A DNA stretch of 49,588 nucleotides from Nevskia soli DSM 19509 (GTDB lineage Bacteria > Pseudomonadota > Gammaproteobacteria > Nevskiales > Nevskiaceae), in NCBI RefSeq assembly GCF_000711955.1, contig NZ_JONR01000037.1:1-49588 (forward strand). The letters are read 5' to 3'. This document shows, one piece after another, positions 8,330 to 16,026 of this stretch; the stretch's first letter is position 1, and the number at the start of each line of letters is the position of its first letter. The notes below the pieces were generated by a model. It was not told the origin of the DNA. It did not search any database and worked only from the letters and a program-made list of their open reading frames with translations. Both the position numbers and the translations under genes were made by a program.

Positions 8330-9586
8330 ATGCGTCTGCTCTACACCTTCCTTCTCTATCTCATCACCCCCCTGGTGCTGCTGCGCCTGCTGTGGAAGAG
8401 CCGGCTGCAGCCCGAGTACCGTCGCCGCGTGGGCGAGCGCTTCGGCCTGGTCGATCCGGCCGAAGGCGGCGTGGCGGTGTGGGTGCATGCGGTGTCGGTG
8501 GGCGAAAGCCTGGCGGCGCTGCCGTTGATCGAGCAATTGATCCGCCGCCATGGCGAAGGCCGCGTCTGGGTCACCACCACCACGCCGACAGGGTCGGAGC
8601 GGGTCCAGGCCGCGCTCGGCCAACGCGTGCGGCACAGCTATGCACCCTATGACCTCCCCGGATCGGTGGCCCGTTTCCTGGAGCGGGTGCGGCCGTGCCA
8701 GGTGGTGATCATGGAGACCGAGCTGTGGCCCAATCTGTTCCGCGCCATCCGCAAGCGCGGGCTGCCGCTGCTGGTGGCCAACGCGCGGCTGTCGCCGCGC
8801 TCGTTCCGCGGCTACGGCCGGCTGCGCCGTTCCATCGCCGGCGTGCTGGCCGACTGCACTGAAGTGGCGGCGCAGAGCGAGGCCGACGCCGAACGCTTCC
8901 GTAGCCTCGGCGCGCCGCGGGTCAGCGTGATGGGCAACATCAAGTTCGACATGGCGGTGCCGGAGGAACAGCTGCGGCGCGGGCGGGAATTGCGCGCGGC
9001 GCTGGGCACTTCACGGCCGGTGTGGATCGCCGCCAGCACCCATGAAGGCGAGGAGCAGGCCGCGCTCGACACCCAGCGCGAACTATTGAAGCGGTATCCG
9101 GACAGCGCCCTGATTCTGGTGCCGCGCCACCCGCAGCGCTTCGACGAGGTGGCGAAGCTGATCGAGCGCAGCGGCCTGCGTGGGGTGCGTCGCAGCGCCG
9201 GCGCACCGGATGCGCAGACCCAGGTGCTGCTCGGCGACAGCATGGGCGAGATGTTCGCTTACTTCGCCGCGGCCGACGCGGCCTTCGTCGGCGGCAGCCT
9301 GGTGCCGGTGGGTGGGCACAACGTGCTGGAGCCGGCGGCGCTGGGTTTGCCGGTGCTGTTCGGGCCGCAGATGCACAACTTCGTTGCGGCGCGCGACCTG
9401 CTGCTGGGCTGCGGGGCTGCGCAGGTAATCGGCGATACGGCGCAGCTGGCGGCCGCCCTTGCCAAGCTGTTCGGCGACGCCGCGCAACGCGCGCGGATGG
9501 GGCAGGCCGGCAAGGCCGCGGTCGAAGCCAACCGCGGCGCCCTGGCCAGACTGCTGGCTTTGCTCGGAGTCGCCGGACCGGCCTAG
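8330..9586 (+). CDS. waaA: 3-deoxy-D-manno-octulosonic acid transferase (Kdo transferase)
   Basis: A 418-residue GT30 enzyme that transfers Kdo residues from CMP-Kdo to lipid IVA, the step before WaaC. The N-terminus has one membrane anchor (YTFLLYLITPLVLLRLLWK) followed by RVGERFGL. VWVHAVSVGESLAALPLIE and the catalytic Glu region VWVTTTTPTGSERVQ match KdtA. PCQVVIMETELWPNLFRAI and the C-terminal FVGGSLVPVGGHNVLEPAAL are strong family signatures. Length is usual. The ATG begins the anchor. Its stop codon shares the palindrome CTAG with the convergent rarD-like gene. Confidence 0.95.
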   Translation: MRLLYTFLLYLITPLVLLRLLWKSRLQPEYRRRVGERFGLVDPAEGGVAVWVHAVSVGESLAALPLIEQLIRRHGEGRVWVTTTTPTGSERVQAALGQRVRHSYAPYDLPGSVARFLERVRPCQVVIMETELWPNLFRAIRKRGLPLLVANARLSPRSFRGYGRLRRSIAGVLADCTEVAAQSEADAERFRSLGAPRVSVMGNIKFDMAVPEEQLRRGRELRAALGTSRPVWIAASTHEGEEQAALDTQRELLKRYPDSALILVPRHPQRFDEVAKLIERSGLRGVRRSAGAPDAQTQVLLGDSMGEMFAYFAAADAAFVGGSLVPVGGHNVLEPAALGLPVLFGPQMHNFVAARDLLLGCGAAQVIGDTAQLAAALAKLFGDAAQRARMGQAGKAAVEANRGALARLLALLGVAGPA

Positions 9587-10509
9587 TCGGGCTTGGCTGG
9601 GGCCATCGTGGTCATGGCCGGCAACGGCCCGCGCTTGCGCGAGCGCCACAAGCCGTCGGCCGCGTAGATTGCCAGCGCCGCCCAGATCAGGCCGAAGCCC
9701 TGCGCCTGCACCGCGGTGAACGGCTCGCCGAACAGGAACACGCCGGTGAGCAGCTGCAGGGTCGGGCCGACGTACTGGACGATGCCGACCAGGGAATAGG
9801 AAATCCGCCGCGCGCCGTAGGCGAACCAGACCAGGGGCACCGCCGTCATGGCGCCGCCGGCGACCAGCATGAAGTCCAGGTGCAGCGGCAGGTGGCCGAA
9901 GGCGCTCTGGCCCTGATACTGGGTCCACAGCAGATAGGCCAGCGCCGGCAGGAACAGGAACACGCTCTCCACGCCCAGTCCGGGAATCGCTTCCACCGCG
10001 GCGATCTTGCGGATCAGGCCGTAGCTGCCGAAGGACAGCGCCAGGCCCAGGGCGATCCAGGGCGGCGCGCCGAGCTGCCAGGTCAGCCAGGCCACGCCGG
10101 CGGCGGCGAAGCCCACCGACACGCGCTGCGCGGTGTTGAGCCGCTCGTGCAGCACCAGCACGCCGAGCAGGACATTGAACAGCGGGTTGATGAAGTAGCC
10201 CAGGCTGGATTCGACCACGTGGCCGCTGTTCACCGCCCAGATGTACAGGCCCCAGTTGATGCTGATCAGGACGCTGCTGGCGGCCAGCATCAGCGGCGCG
10301 CGCGGGCGCCCGAGGGCGGCGCGCAGCCAGCCGGAGCCGTGGCGCAGCAGCAGGTAGCCGACCACGAATACCGTGCACCACACCACCCGGTGCGCGACGA
10401 TCTGCATCGCCGGCACCTGTTTCAGCTGGTGCCAGTAGATGGGGAACAGCCCCCAGATGACGAAGGCGCCGAAAACCGCCCAGAAACCCTTGAAGAAACT
10501 CCGATCCAT
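9583..10509 (-). CDS. rarD: EamA-family transporter, RarD-like
   Basis: A 308-residue polytopic membrane protein with about ten hydrophobic segments. The N-terminus FFKGFWAVFGAFVIWGLFPI and HRVVWCTVFVVGYLL match the RarD branch of the drug/metabolite transporter superfamily, as do INWGLYIWAVNSGHVVESSL and SYSLVGIVQYVGPTLQLL. RarD proteins were linked by name to chloramphenicol sensitivity, but their natural substrate is uncertain. The ATG at 10509 starts the family alignment. The upstream open frame through the tRNA gene is not coding. Stop codons of this gene and waaA overlap tail to tail. Confidence 0.85.
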   Translation of the reverse strand: MDRSFFKGFWAVFGAFVIWGLFPIYWHQLKQVPAMQIVAHRVVWCTVFVVGYLLLRHGSGWLRAALGRPRAPLMLAASSVLISINWGLYIWAVNSGHVVESSLGYFINPLFNVLLGVLVLHERLNTAQRVSVGFAAAGVAWLTWQLGAPPWIALGLALSFGSYGLIRKIAAVEAIPGLGVESVFLFLPALAYLLWTQYQGQSAFGHLPLHLDFMLVAGGAMTAVPLVWFAYGARRISYSLVGIVQYVGPTLQLLTGVFLFGEPFTAVQAQGFGLIWAALAIYAADGLWRSRKRGPLPAMTTMAPAKPD

Positions 10510-10679
10510 TGCCGCATTCCGGGCCGGCGTGACCGGCGCGCAAGAGGGTGCGCATGATATCGCAGCCGCCCCCGGCCGCCGCGGTACAGCTGGGCCGCCG
10601 GGGGAGCATGACAGTTGGCGGCAAAGCGGTCCGGAGCGGACTGAAGTGGGGCTCGCGCCCCTTTGCGGGGCGGGTTTCA

Positions 10680-10708
10680 TTGTCCGCGCAGCGGTTCGCG
10701 GGTATCCT
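10680..10708 (+). promoter_or_regulatory. candidate promoter of tRNA-Arg
   Basis: TTGTCC (10680-10685) and TATCCT (10703-10708) are spaced by 17 bases. This puts a start point about ten bases before the mature tRNA, as is common for tRNA genes. Confidence 0.5.
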
Positions 10709-10724
10709 TGCGCGGCAAAAACAT

Positions 10725-10801
10725 GCGCCCGTAGCTCAGCTGGATAGAGTACTGCCCTCCGAAGGCAGGGGTCACTGGTTCGAATCCAGTCGGGCGCACC
10801 A
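10725..10801 (+). tRNA. tRNA-Arg (anticodon CCG)
   Basis: A 77-base tRNA with a complete cloverleaf. The acceptor stem is gcgcccg pairing with cgggcgc, the D arm holds agctggata, and the anticodon stem ctgcc/ggcag encloses the loop ctCCGaa (anticodon at 10759-10761). The T arm is ctggttcgaatccag, and the 3-prime CCA is encoded at 10799-10801. It reads CGG, a common arginine codon in this GC-rich genome. No terminator separates it from the cytochrome gene 47 bases downstream. Confidence 0.97.
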
Positions 10802-10848
10802 ATTCCGAACTCGGCAATACCGATTACCCGCAAATTCCGGAGACGACT

Positions 10849-11331
10849 GTGAGCGGCAATAACGACAAGACTTTCGCAATCACCTTTCTGGGCGTGATCG
10901 GCGCTCTCGTCGCGTTTACTTTCGCCATCATCATCATTGCCAAGATCATCACCAGCAGCGACAAGAGCGTCGACCAGGTGGCCGAGACCCAGGCGATCCA
11001 GGCGCGCATCGCGCCGATCGGCACCGTGGTCACCGACCCGGCCGCCCTGCTCAAGGTCAGCGCCGCCGCCCCGCACGCCGCGCTGAGCGGCGATCAGGTG
11101 GTGGCCCAGGTGTGCAGCGCCTGCCACGGCTCCGGCGTGCTCGGCGCGCCGAAGATCGGCGACCAGGCCGCCTGGGGCGGCCGTGTCAAGGCCGCCGGCG
11201 GCGTCGATGGCCTGCTCGCCAGCGCCAAGAAAGGCAAGGGCTCCATGCCGCCGCGCGGCGGCAACCCGGACCTGTCCGACGACGAGCTCAAGGGCGCCAT
11301 CCAGCAGATGCTGAAGCAGACCGGCGTCTGA
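10849..11331 (+). CDS. membrane-anchored cytochrome c5 family protein
   Basis: A 160-residue c-type cytochrome. It begins with a hydrophobic anchor (about residues 11-33), then a linker, then a single haem domain with the haem-binding motif C89-S-A-C92-H93. The likely axial methionine is in GSMPPRGGNPDLSDDEL. The domain faces the periplasm and would carry electrons in respiration. Length and motif order match cytochrome c5 proteins found in many gammaproteobacteria. The start is GTG at 10849, which directly precedes the anchor. No ATG is available before it in frame. Its physiological partner is unknown. Confidence 0.88.
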   Translation: MSGNNDKTFAITFLGVIGALVAFTFAIIIIAKIITSSDKSVDQVAETQAIQARIAPIGTVVTDPAALLKVSAAAPHAALSGDQVVAQVCSACHGSGVLGAPKIGDQAAWGGRVKAAGGVDGLLASAKKGKGSMPPRGGNPDLSDDELKGAIQQMLKQTGV

Positions 11332-11488
11332 AGTCCGTAGCCAGGCTCCCGCGGTCCGGATGCCCCCGGCCCTGCCGGTGGCGTAGCGGCGCTGCGGATC
11401 CCGTATCAAGGAAGTGCACGGCCTCATCGCCAGGCGCTTTTCTTTGTGGTCGCGGGCGTTCCGCCGGAGCCCCCTGAGGGCACTTCGG

Positions 11489-11504
11489 TGGCACGTTCCG
11501 TGCG
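11489..11504 (+). promoter_or_regulatory. candidate sigma-54 (RpoN) promoter before the porin
   Basis: The sequence tggcacgttccgtgcg has the -24 GG and -12 GC elements exactly ten bases apart and a full TGGCAC box, close to the consensus. It lies 50 bases upstream of the porin ATG. A nearly matching element lies before glnK, suggesting shared NtrC-type control. No clear NtrC site was located by eye. Confidence 0.65.
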
Positions 11505-11553
11505 TATCTAAGGGTCGCTGCATCGTTCAGCGAATTAAAACGCAAGGAGTGTC

Positions 11554-12672
11554 ATGAATAAGAAGTACGTGGGGCTGTTGGCCTCGGCGGGCGCTTTGTG
11601 CCTGCCGTCCGTGGTGAGCGCGGCGGGACCGTCGCTCAGCGATGTACTGGTGAATTCCGGCATCTCGGCATCGGGGTACATCGATTCTTCCTACACCGAA
11701 GGTTTCAACAAGGGCTCGACCCTGGGCGGGGGCGCTGCCGGTAATCGCGCTTTCGACGTCAAGTCGGATTCCTTCACCTTCAACCAGGCCGCCCTGAACA
11801 TCGGCTACCTGCCGACCGAGGGCTTCGGCGGCTTCGTCAACCTCATTGCTGGTGACGACGCCAAGGCCATCAACGGCTCTTACGGCGACGGCGACAGCAG
11901 GTTCAGCGTGACCCAGGCCTACTTCCAGTACGCCACCGGCAACCTGACCGTCATTGGCGGCCGTTACGTCACCCTGTCCGGCTTCGAGGTCATCAACAGC
12001 ACGCTCAACACCAATATTTCGCGTTCGCTGCTGTTCCAGAACGCCGAACCGCTGGTGCACACCGGCGTGCGCGCCTCGTACAAGTTCAGCGACCTGATCA
12101 CCGGCTACCTGGGCGTGAACAATTCCGCGCTCTCCGGCGATGCCGCCGACGAGAACAAGCAGAAGACCCTGGAAGCGGGTGGCCTGCTGACCCCGTCCAA
12201 GGCCATCAGCGTGGGCCTGTACGAGTACTACGGCTTTGACGGCACCGCGCCGACGCAGAAGACCAGCCTGACCGATCTGACCGCGTCCTGGCAGGTGCTG
12301 GACGCCCTGCAGCTGGCCCTGAACGTCGACTACGACAAGAAGTTCGGCGTGGATGGCGGCGGCGCGCCCGGCGTCGAAATCTACGGCGCGGCGGGTTACA
12401 TCAACTACACCTTCCTGCCGAAACTGAAGGGCTCGCTGCGCGGCGAGTACATCAAGGCCAAGGACAGCACCGGCTACTCGGAAAACAACAACGAGTTCAC
12501 GCTGACGCTGGACTACAGCCCGGCCGCCAACTTCGACCTGCTCGGCGAAGTGCGCGCGGACGGTTCCAGCAACCACATCTACCCGAACGGCGCCGGCGCC
12601 GACCTCAAGGGCACCGAAAGCGATATCGCCATCAAGGCGATCTACAAGTTCGGCACCCCCACCGGGTCCTGA
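11554..12672 (+). CDS. outer-membrane beta-barrel porin (BBP2-like)
   Basis: A 372-residue protein with a signal peptide (residues 1 to about 23, ending PSVVSA). The mature part consists of alternating amphipathic strands such as ISASGYIDSSYTEGF, SVTQAYFQYATGNLTVIGG and VHTGVRASYKFSDLITGYLG. The final strand DIAIKAIYKFGTPTGS is a barrel closing strand. The family looks like the putative porin group of outer-membrane barrels. A strong ribosome-binding site (aaggag) precedes the ATG. A candidate sigma-54 promoter upstream and the glnK-amtB genes nearby suggest a role in uptake of nitrogenous solutes under nitrogen limitation. That role is inference. Confidence 0.8.
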   Translation: MNKKYVGLLASAGALCLPSVVSAAGPSLSDVLVNSGISASGYIDSSYTEGFNKGSTLGGGAAGNRAFDVKSDSFTFNQAALNIGYLPTEGFGGFVNLIAGDDAKAINGSYGDGDSRFSVTQAYFQYATGNLTVIGGRYVTLSGFEVINSTLNTNISRSLLFQNAEPLVHTGVRASYKFSDLITGYLGVNNSALSGDAADENKQKTLEAGGLLTPSKAISVGLYEYYGFDGTAPTQKTSLTDLTASWQVLDALQLALNVDYDKKFGVDGGGAPGVEIYGAAGYINYTFLPKLKGSLRGEYIKAKDSTGYSENNNEFTLTLDYSPAANFDLLGEVRADGSSNHIYPNGAGADLKGTESDIAIKAIYKFGTPTGS

Positions 12673-12704
12673 GTCTCAACGGTACGCAGTACGATGCAGC
12701 GAGA

Positions 12705-12730
12705 AGGGCCGCCTCTGGCGGCCCTTTTTT
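12705..12730 (+). terminator. rho-independent terminator of the porin gene
   Basis: A nine-base stem agggccgcc/ggcggccct with a three-base loop is followed by six T residues. It ends the porin transcript 32 bases after the stop codon. Confidence 0.92.
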
Positions 12731-12788
12731 ATTGGGGACTGCTAACCTGGGCGGACAACCTCAACCGGCCGATCCGGCACCCACCCGC

Positions 12789-13526
12789 ATGAGCGCACTG
12801 AACCGCATGATGGCCGCCGGCCTGTTGCTGGGCAGCGGCGCCGCCCGCGCCGACTGGTTCAGCGGCAATGCCGGCGTGGTCAGCGACTACACGTTTCGCG
12901 GCCTCGACCAGACCAACGGGCCGGCCCTGCAGGGCGGTCTCGATTACGTCCACCGCAGCGGCCTCTACGGCGGCGCTTGGCTCAGCAACAACCGCAGCGC
13001 CGGCAGCGGCGAGGCCGACCTGTACGGCGGCTACACGCGGCAGCTGCCGCTGTTCGGCGTGCTCAGCGCCACGCTCGATACGGGCGTGGCGGCTTACGTC
13101 TATAGCGGCGAGCGGCAGGCCGCGCTGGGCGGCCCCAGGCAGGATTTCGCCGAGGTCTACGGCGGCCTCGGTGTCGGGCCGGCCTCGTTCAAGGCCAGCT
13201 TCGCCCCGGACTACGCTGGCCGCGGCGCGCCTGGCTGGTACCTCCAGGGCACGCTCAAATACCCCCTGCCGGCCGGTTTCAAGCTCAGGGCGGTGCTGGG
13301 CTATGGCGGCGGTGCCGGCGTGCAGCGGCAGACCGCGCCGTTGACCGTGGACGGCGTCGGCCATTCCTACCTGGACTACGGCCTGCGCCTGAGCCGGCCC
13401 CTGCCCTATGACCTGACCGCCTGGATCGAGGTGGCCGGCACCGATCTGCATCTGGCCGATCACGCCCAGGGCGGCGCGAACCAGCCGAAATTCCTGCTGG
13501 GACTGCGCAAGGACTTCGATTTCTAG
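12789..13526 (+). CDS. TorF-like putative outer-membrane porin
   Basis: A 245-residue barrel protein with signal peptide (about residues 1-21, ending GAARA). The mature start SGNAGVVSDYTFRGLDQTN is the hallmark of the TorF / gcw_chp family, followed by GLDYVHRSGLYGGAWLSN. The last strand ends in the terminal aromatic residue (LLGLRKDFDF) needed for barrel assembly. Homologues commonly neighbour ammonium transport genes, but the transported solute is unknown. The ATG at 12789 is chosen because it begins the signal peptide. The frame is open for 19 further codons upstream. It lies just after the porin terminator and so needs its own promoter. Confidence 0.85.
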   Translation: MSALNRMMAAGLLLGSGAARADWFSGNAGVVSDYTFRGLDQTNGPALQGGLDYVHRSGLYGGAWLSNNRSAGSGEADLYGGYTRQLPLFGVLSATLDTGVAAYVYSGERQAALGGPRQDFAEVYGGLGVGPASFKASFAPDYAGRGAPGWYLQGTLKYPLPAGFKLRAVLGYGGGAGVQRQTAPLTVDGVGHSYLDYGLRLSRPLPYDLTAWIEVAGTDLHLADHAQGGANQPKFLLGLRKDFDF

Positions 13527-13564
13527 GACGGCGGAAGAACGCCGATCCAGGTCGGTTCGGGCCT

Positions 13565-13600
13565 GTCCCGAGTAGCCCGCTTTGCGGGCATATCGAGGGA
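13565..13600 (-). repeat. REP-like palindrome, copy 1
   Basis: Read on the minus strand this is tccctcgata, then a hairpin gcccgc-aaa-gcgggc, then tactcgggac. The same frame of conserved flanks with a changed hairpin recurs at 17730-17767 in the opposite orientation. It lies between the convergent porin and comM-like genes, a usual place for REP elements. Confidence 0.7.
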
Positions 13601-13690
13601 GGCGCTTGCGCCCGAAACCGACAGGCTCGATCTGAAAATGCGCGTCGGATCCGCTGCGCTTGATCCGACCTGCGGGAGTCGGCGTAATTT

Positions 13691-15199
13691 CTAGCCGGCG
13701 TCGCGGTCGAACTGGCGGTAGCGCAGGGCTTCCGCCACGTGCGCCGTGGCCACGGCCTTGGCGCCGGCCAGGTCGGCGATGGTGCGCGCCACCTTGAGCA
13801 CCCGGTGGTAGGCGCGCGCCGACAGCGACAGGCGCGTCAGCGCCGCCACCAGCAGCTGCCGCGTGGCCTCGTCCAGCACGCAGTCCCGCTCCAGCTCCTT
13901 CGGCGTCAGGGCGGCGTTGGCCTTGCCGGCGCGCGCTTCCTGCAGCGCCCGCGCCTGCGTCACCCGCGCCCGCACCACGGCGCTGCTTTCCGCGGCGGGC
14001 GCGTCCCTGGCGGTCAGTTCGGCGGTGTCCAGCCGCGGCACGAACACCTGCAGGTCGATGCGGTCGAGCAACGGCCCGGACAGGCGGCTGCGGTAGCGCA
14101 GCACTTGGTCCGGCGTGCAGCGGCAGCGTCCGGCGCTGTCGCCGAGGTAGCCGCAGGGACAGGGATTCATCGCCGCCAGCAGCTGGAAGCGCGCCGGGAA
14201 GTCCACCTGGCGGGCGGCGCGCGAGACGGTGATCTGGCCGCTTTCCAGCGGTTCGCGCAGCACTTCCAGCACGTGGCGATCGAATTCGGGCAGCTCGTCG
14301 AGGAACAGCACGCCGTGATGGGCCAGGGTGATCTCGCCCGGCCGCGGCTGGGTGCCGCCGCCGACCAGGGCCACGCCGGAGGCGGTGTGATGCGGCGCGC
14401 GGTAAGGGCGCCGGCCCCAGTCCTGCGGGTCGAAGCCGGCGGCGCTGACCGAGGCCACCGCCGCCACCTCCAGGGCCTCGTCCTCGCGCAGCGGCGGCAG
14501 GATGCCGGGCAGGCGCACCGCCAGCATGCTCTTGCCGGCGCCGGGCGGCCCGCACATCAACAGCGAATGGGCGCCGGCGGCAGCGATTTCGAGCGCACGC
14601 TTGGCCTGGAACTGCCCGCGCACCTCGGACAGGTCGGGAACGGTCAAAACGGGTGCGCTGCGCGGTCGCGGCGGCACGCTGGCCAGGCCGTCGCCGTGCA
14701 AAATGGCGCATAACGCACCAAGTTGGCCCGCCGTCTTCAACTCACAATCGCCCGCCAACAGGGCTTCCGCGACGTTTGCTTCCGGAACGAGCAGTTTGCG
14801 CCCCATTTTGGCGCATTTGATTGCCGCCGACAGAACGCCGCGCACCGGACGGATCTCTCCGGTCAGCGACAGCTCGCCCAGCACTTCCAAATCCTGCAGC
14901 GCCTGCGCGGGGATCTGGCTGGAAGCGGCGAGGATGCCCAGGGCGATGGGCAGGTCGAAGCGGCCGCCTTCCTTGGGCAGATCGGCCGGCGCCAGGTTGA
15001 TGGTGACGCGCCGGTTGGGGAACTGGTAGCCGCTGTTGAGGATGGCGGCGCGCACGCGGTCGCGCGATTCGCGCACCGCCGCTTCCGGCAGGCCGACGAT
15101 CGACAGGCCCGGCAGTCCGGGCGACAGGTCCACCTCGACCGCCACCGGATCGGCCTGCAGGCCGTTCTGGGCACGGCTATGGATGGTGGCAAGACCCAT
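13691..15199 (-). CDS. comM: YifB/ComM family Mg-chelatase-like AAA+ ATPase
   Basis: A 502-residue AAA+ protein. In naturally competent bacteria ComM is a branch-migration helicase acting during recombination of incoming DNA. The N-terminal domain has the family start MGLATIHSRAQNGLQADPVA with VEVDLSPGLPGLSIVGLPEAAV. The Walker A motif is seen as CGPPGAGKSML, Walker B as VLFLDELPEF, and the Mg-chelatase signature as FQLLAAMNPCPCGYLG. The C-terminal part SLSARAYHRVLKVARTIADL is the usual lid. Length matches. It is probably followed by ubiK upstream on the same strand (31 bases apart), but the two have unrelated roles. Confidence 0.93.
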   Translation of the reverse strand: MGLATIHSRAQNGLQADPVAVEVDLSPGLPGLSIVGLPEAAVRESRDRVRAAILNSGYQFPNRRVTINLAPADLPKEGGRFDLPIALGILAASSQIPAQALQDLEVLGELSLTGEIRPVRGVLSAAIKCAKMGRKLLVPEANVAEALLAGDCELKTAGQLGALCAILHGDGLASVPPRPRSAPVLTVPDLSEVRGQFQAKRALEIAAAGAHSLLMCGPPGAGKSMLAVRLPGILPPLREDEALEVAAVASVSAAGFDPQDWGRRPYRAPHHTASGVALVGGGTQPRPGEITLAHHGVLFLDELPEFDRHVLEVLREPLESGQITVSRAARQVDFPARFQLLAAMNPCPCGYLGDSAGRCRCTPDQVLRYRSRLSGPLLDRIDLQVFVPRLDTAELTARDAPAAESSAVVRARVTQARALQEARAGKANAALTPKELERDCVLDEATRQLLVAALTRLSLSARAYHRVLKVARTIADLAGAKAVATAHVAEALRYRQFDRDAG

Positions 15200-15230
15200 G
15201 GGCAGGGGCGCTGGTGCGCTGGCGCCGCGC

Positions 15231-15485
15231 CTACTCGGTTCCGGCCAGCTTCTTTTCCAGCGACTTCAGTCGCTTTTCCAGGCTGCCCAGCTTGGCCTGG
15301 GTGCGGGCCAGCAGTTCCGCCTGGGTATCGAAGCGCTCGCGGCTGACCAGTTCCAGGCGGTCCAGGTTGGCGCGCAGCACGGCGCGGAAGTTGTCTTCCA
15401 GTTCCGCCCGCAGGCCCTTCAGGCCGGGGGGGAGCACGCGCGACAGGCGCGCGGCCAGGTCTTCCAGTTGCTTCGGGTCCAGCAT
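15231..15485 (-). CDS. ubiK: ubiquinone biosynthesis accessory factor UbiK (BMFP family)
   Basis: An 84-residue coiled-coil protein. It starts MLDPKQLEDLAARLSRVLPP and ends in a heptad region (LGSLEKRLKSLEKKLAG), as in YqiC/UbiK, which binds UbiJ and supports ubiquinone synthesis. Amphipathic helices in the N-terminal half can associate with membranes. The ATG at 15485 fits the family start. The frame extends upstream, but without similarity. It sits between comM and the nitrogen genes and is divergent from glnK across 195 bases. Confidence 0.88.
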   Translation of the reverse strand: MLDPKQLEDLAARLSRVLPPGLKGLRAELEDNFRAVLRANLDRLELVSRERFDTQAELLARTQAKLGSLEKRLKSLEKKLAGTE

Positions 15486-15578
15486 GTCGGGGCCTGTTTG
15501 CCGTGGTCTGGGCGGGAGTCTAGCGGGCCGCGGCGCGCGGCGCACCGCGGGCCCTGGCGGCTCCGGCCGGGCTGCCGC

Positions 15579-15594
15579 TGGCACGCTCCATGCT
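15579..15594 (+). promoter_or_regulatory. candidate sigma-54 (RpoN) promoter of glnK-amtB
   Basis: The sequence tggcacgctccatgct has TGGCAC and GC with ten bases between the GG and GC pairs, and it closely resembles the element before the porin at 11489. It lies 87 bases upstream of glnK. Sigma-54 and NtrC control of glnK-amtB is established in many proteobacteria. Confidence 0.72.
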
Positions 15595-15680
15595 TGAACC
15601 GGCTAGCTACGCCGTAGGGGGCTTCTAGACGGCGGGCTCACAGGGCAGTTCTACCGCTGCAGGAAAGAGGAGTTGCATCA

Positions 15681-16019
15681 ATGAAATTAATCACAGCCAT
15701 CATCAAGCCGTTCAAGCTTGACGAGGTGCGTGAGGCGCTTTCGGAGATCGGCGTCGCCGGCATCACCGTCACGGAGGTCAAGGGTTTCGGTCGCCAGAAG
15801 GGCCACACCGAGCTGTACCGCGGTGCGGAATACGTAGTCGATTTCCTGCCGAAGGTGAAGATTGAAGTGGCAGTCACCGACGACAAGCTCGACCCCGCGA
15901 TCGAAGTCATCACCAAGGCGGCACACACGGGCAAGATCGGCGACGGCAAGGTGTTCGTGCTGACGCTGGATCAGGCCATCCGCATCCGTACCGGCGAAAC
16001 CGGCAAAGACGCACTGTAA
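15681..16019 (+). CDS. glnK: nitrogen regulatory protein PII (GlnK)
   Basis: A 112-residue trimeric signal protein that binds ATP/ADP and 2-oxoglutarate and blocks AmtB when nitrogen is sufficient. KLITAIIKPFKLDEVREAL is the PII start. The T-loop GHTELYRGAEYVVDF contains Y51, the uridylylation site. GDGKVFVLTLDQAIRIRTGE is the C-terminal nucleotide site. The ribosome-binding site gaggag precedes the ATG. It is seven bases upstream of amtB, the classical glnK-amtB pairing, so the GlnK name is based on context. Confidence 0.95.
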   Translation: MKLITAIIKPFKLDEVREALSEIGVAGITVTEVKGFGRQKGHTELYRGAEYVVDFLPKVKIEVAVTDDKLDPAIEVITKAAHTGKIGDGKVFVLTLDQAIRIRTGETGKDAL

Positions 16020-16026
16020 GGAGCTC

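Noticed and set aside
13601..13690. Further hairpin gtcggat/atccgac as a terminator of comM
   Set aside because: The arms do pair (13645-13670 region), but there is no U-run and it lies among several overlapping repeats, so it is not called as a separate feature.
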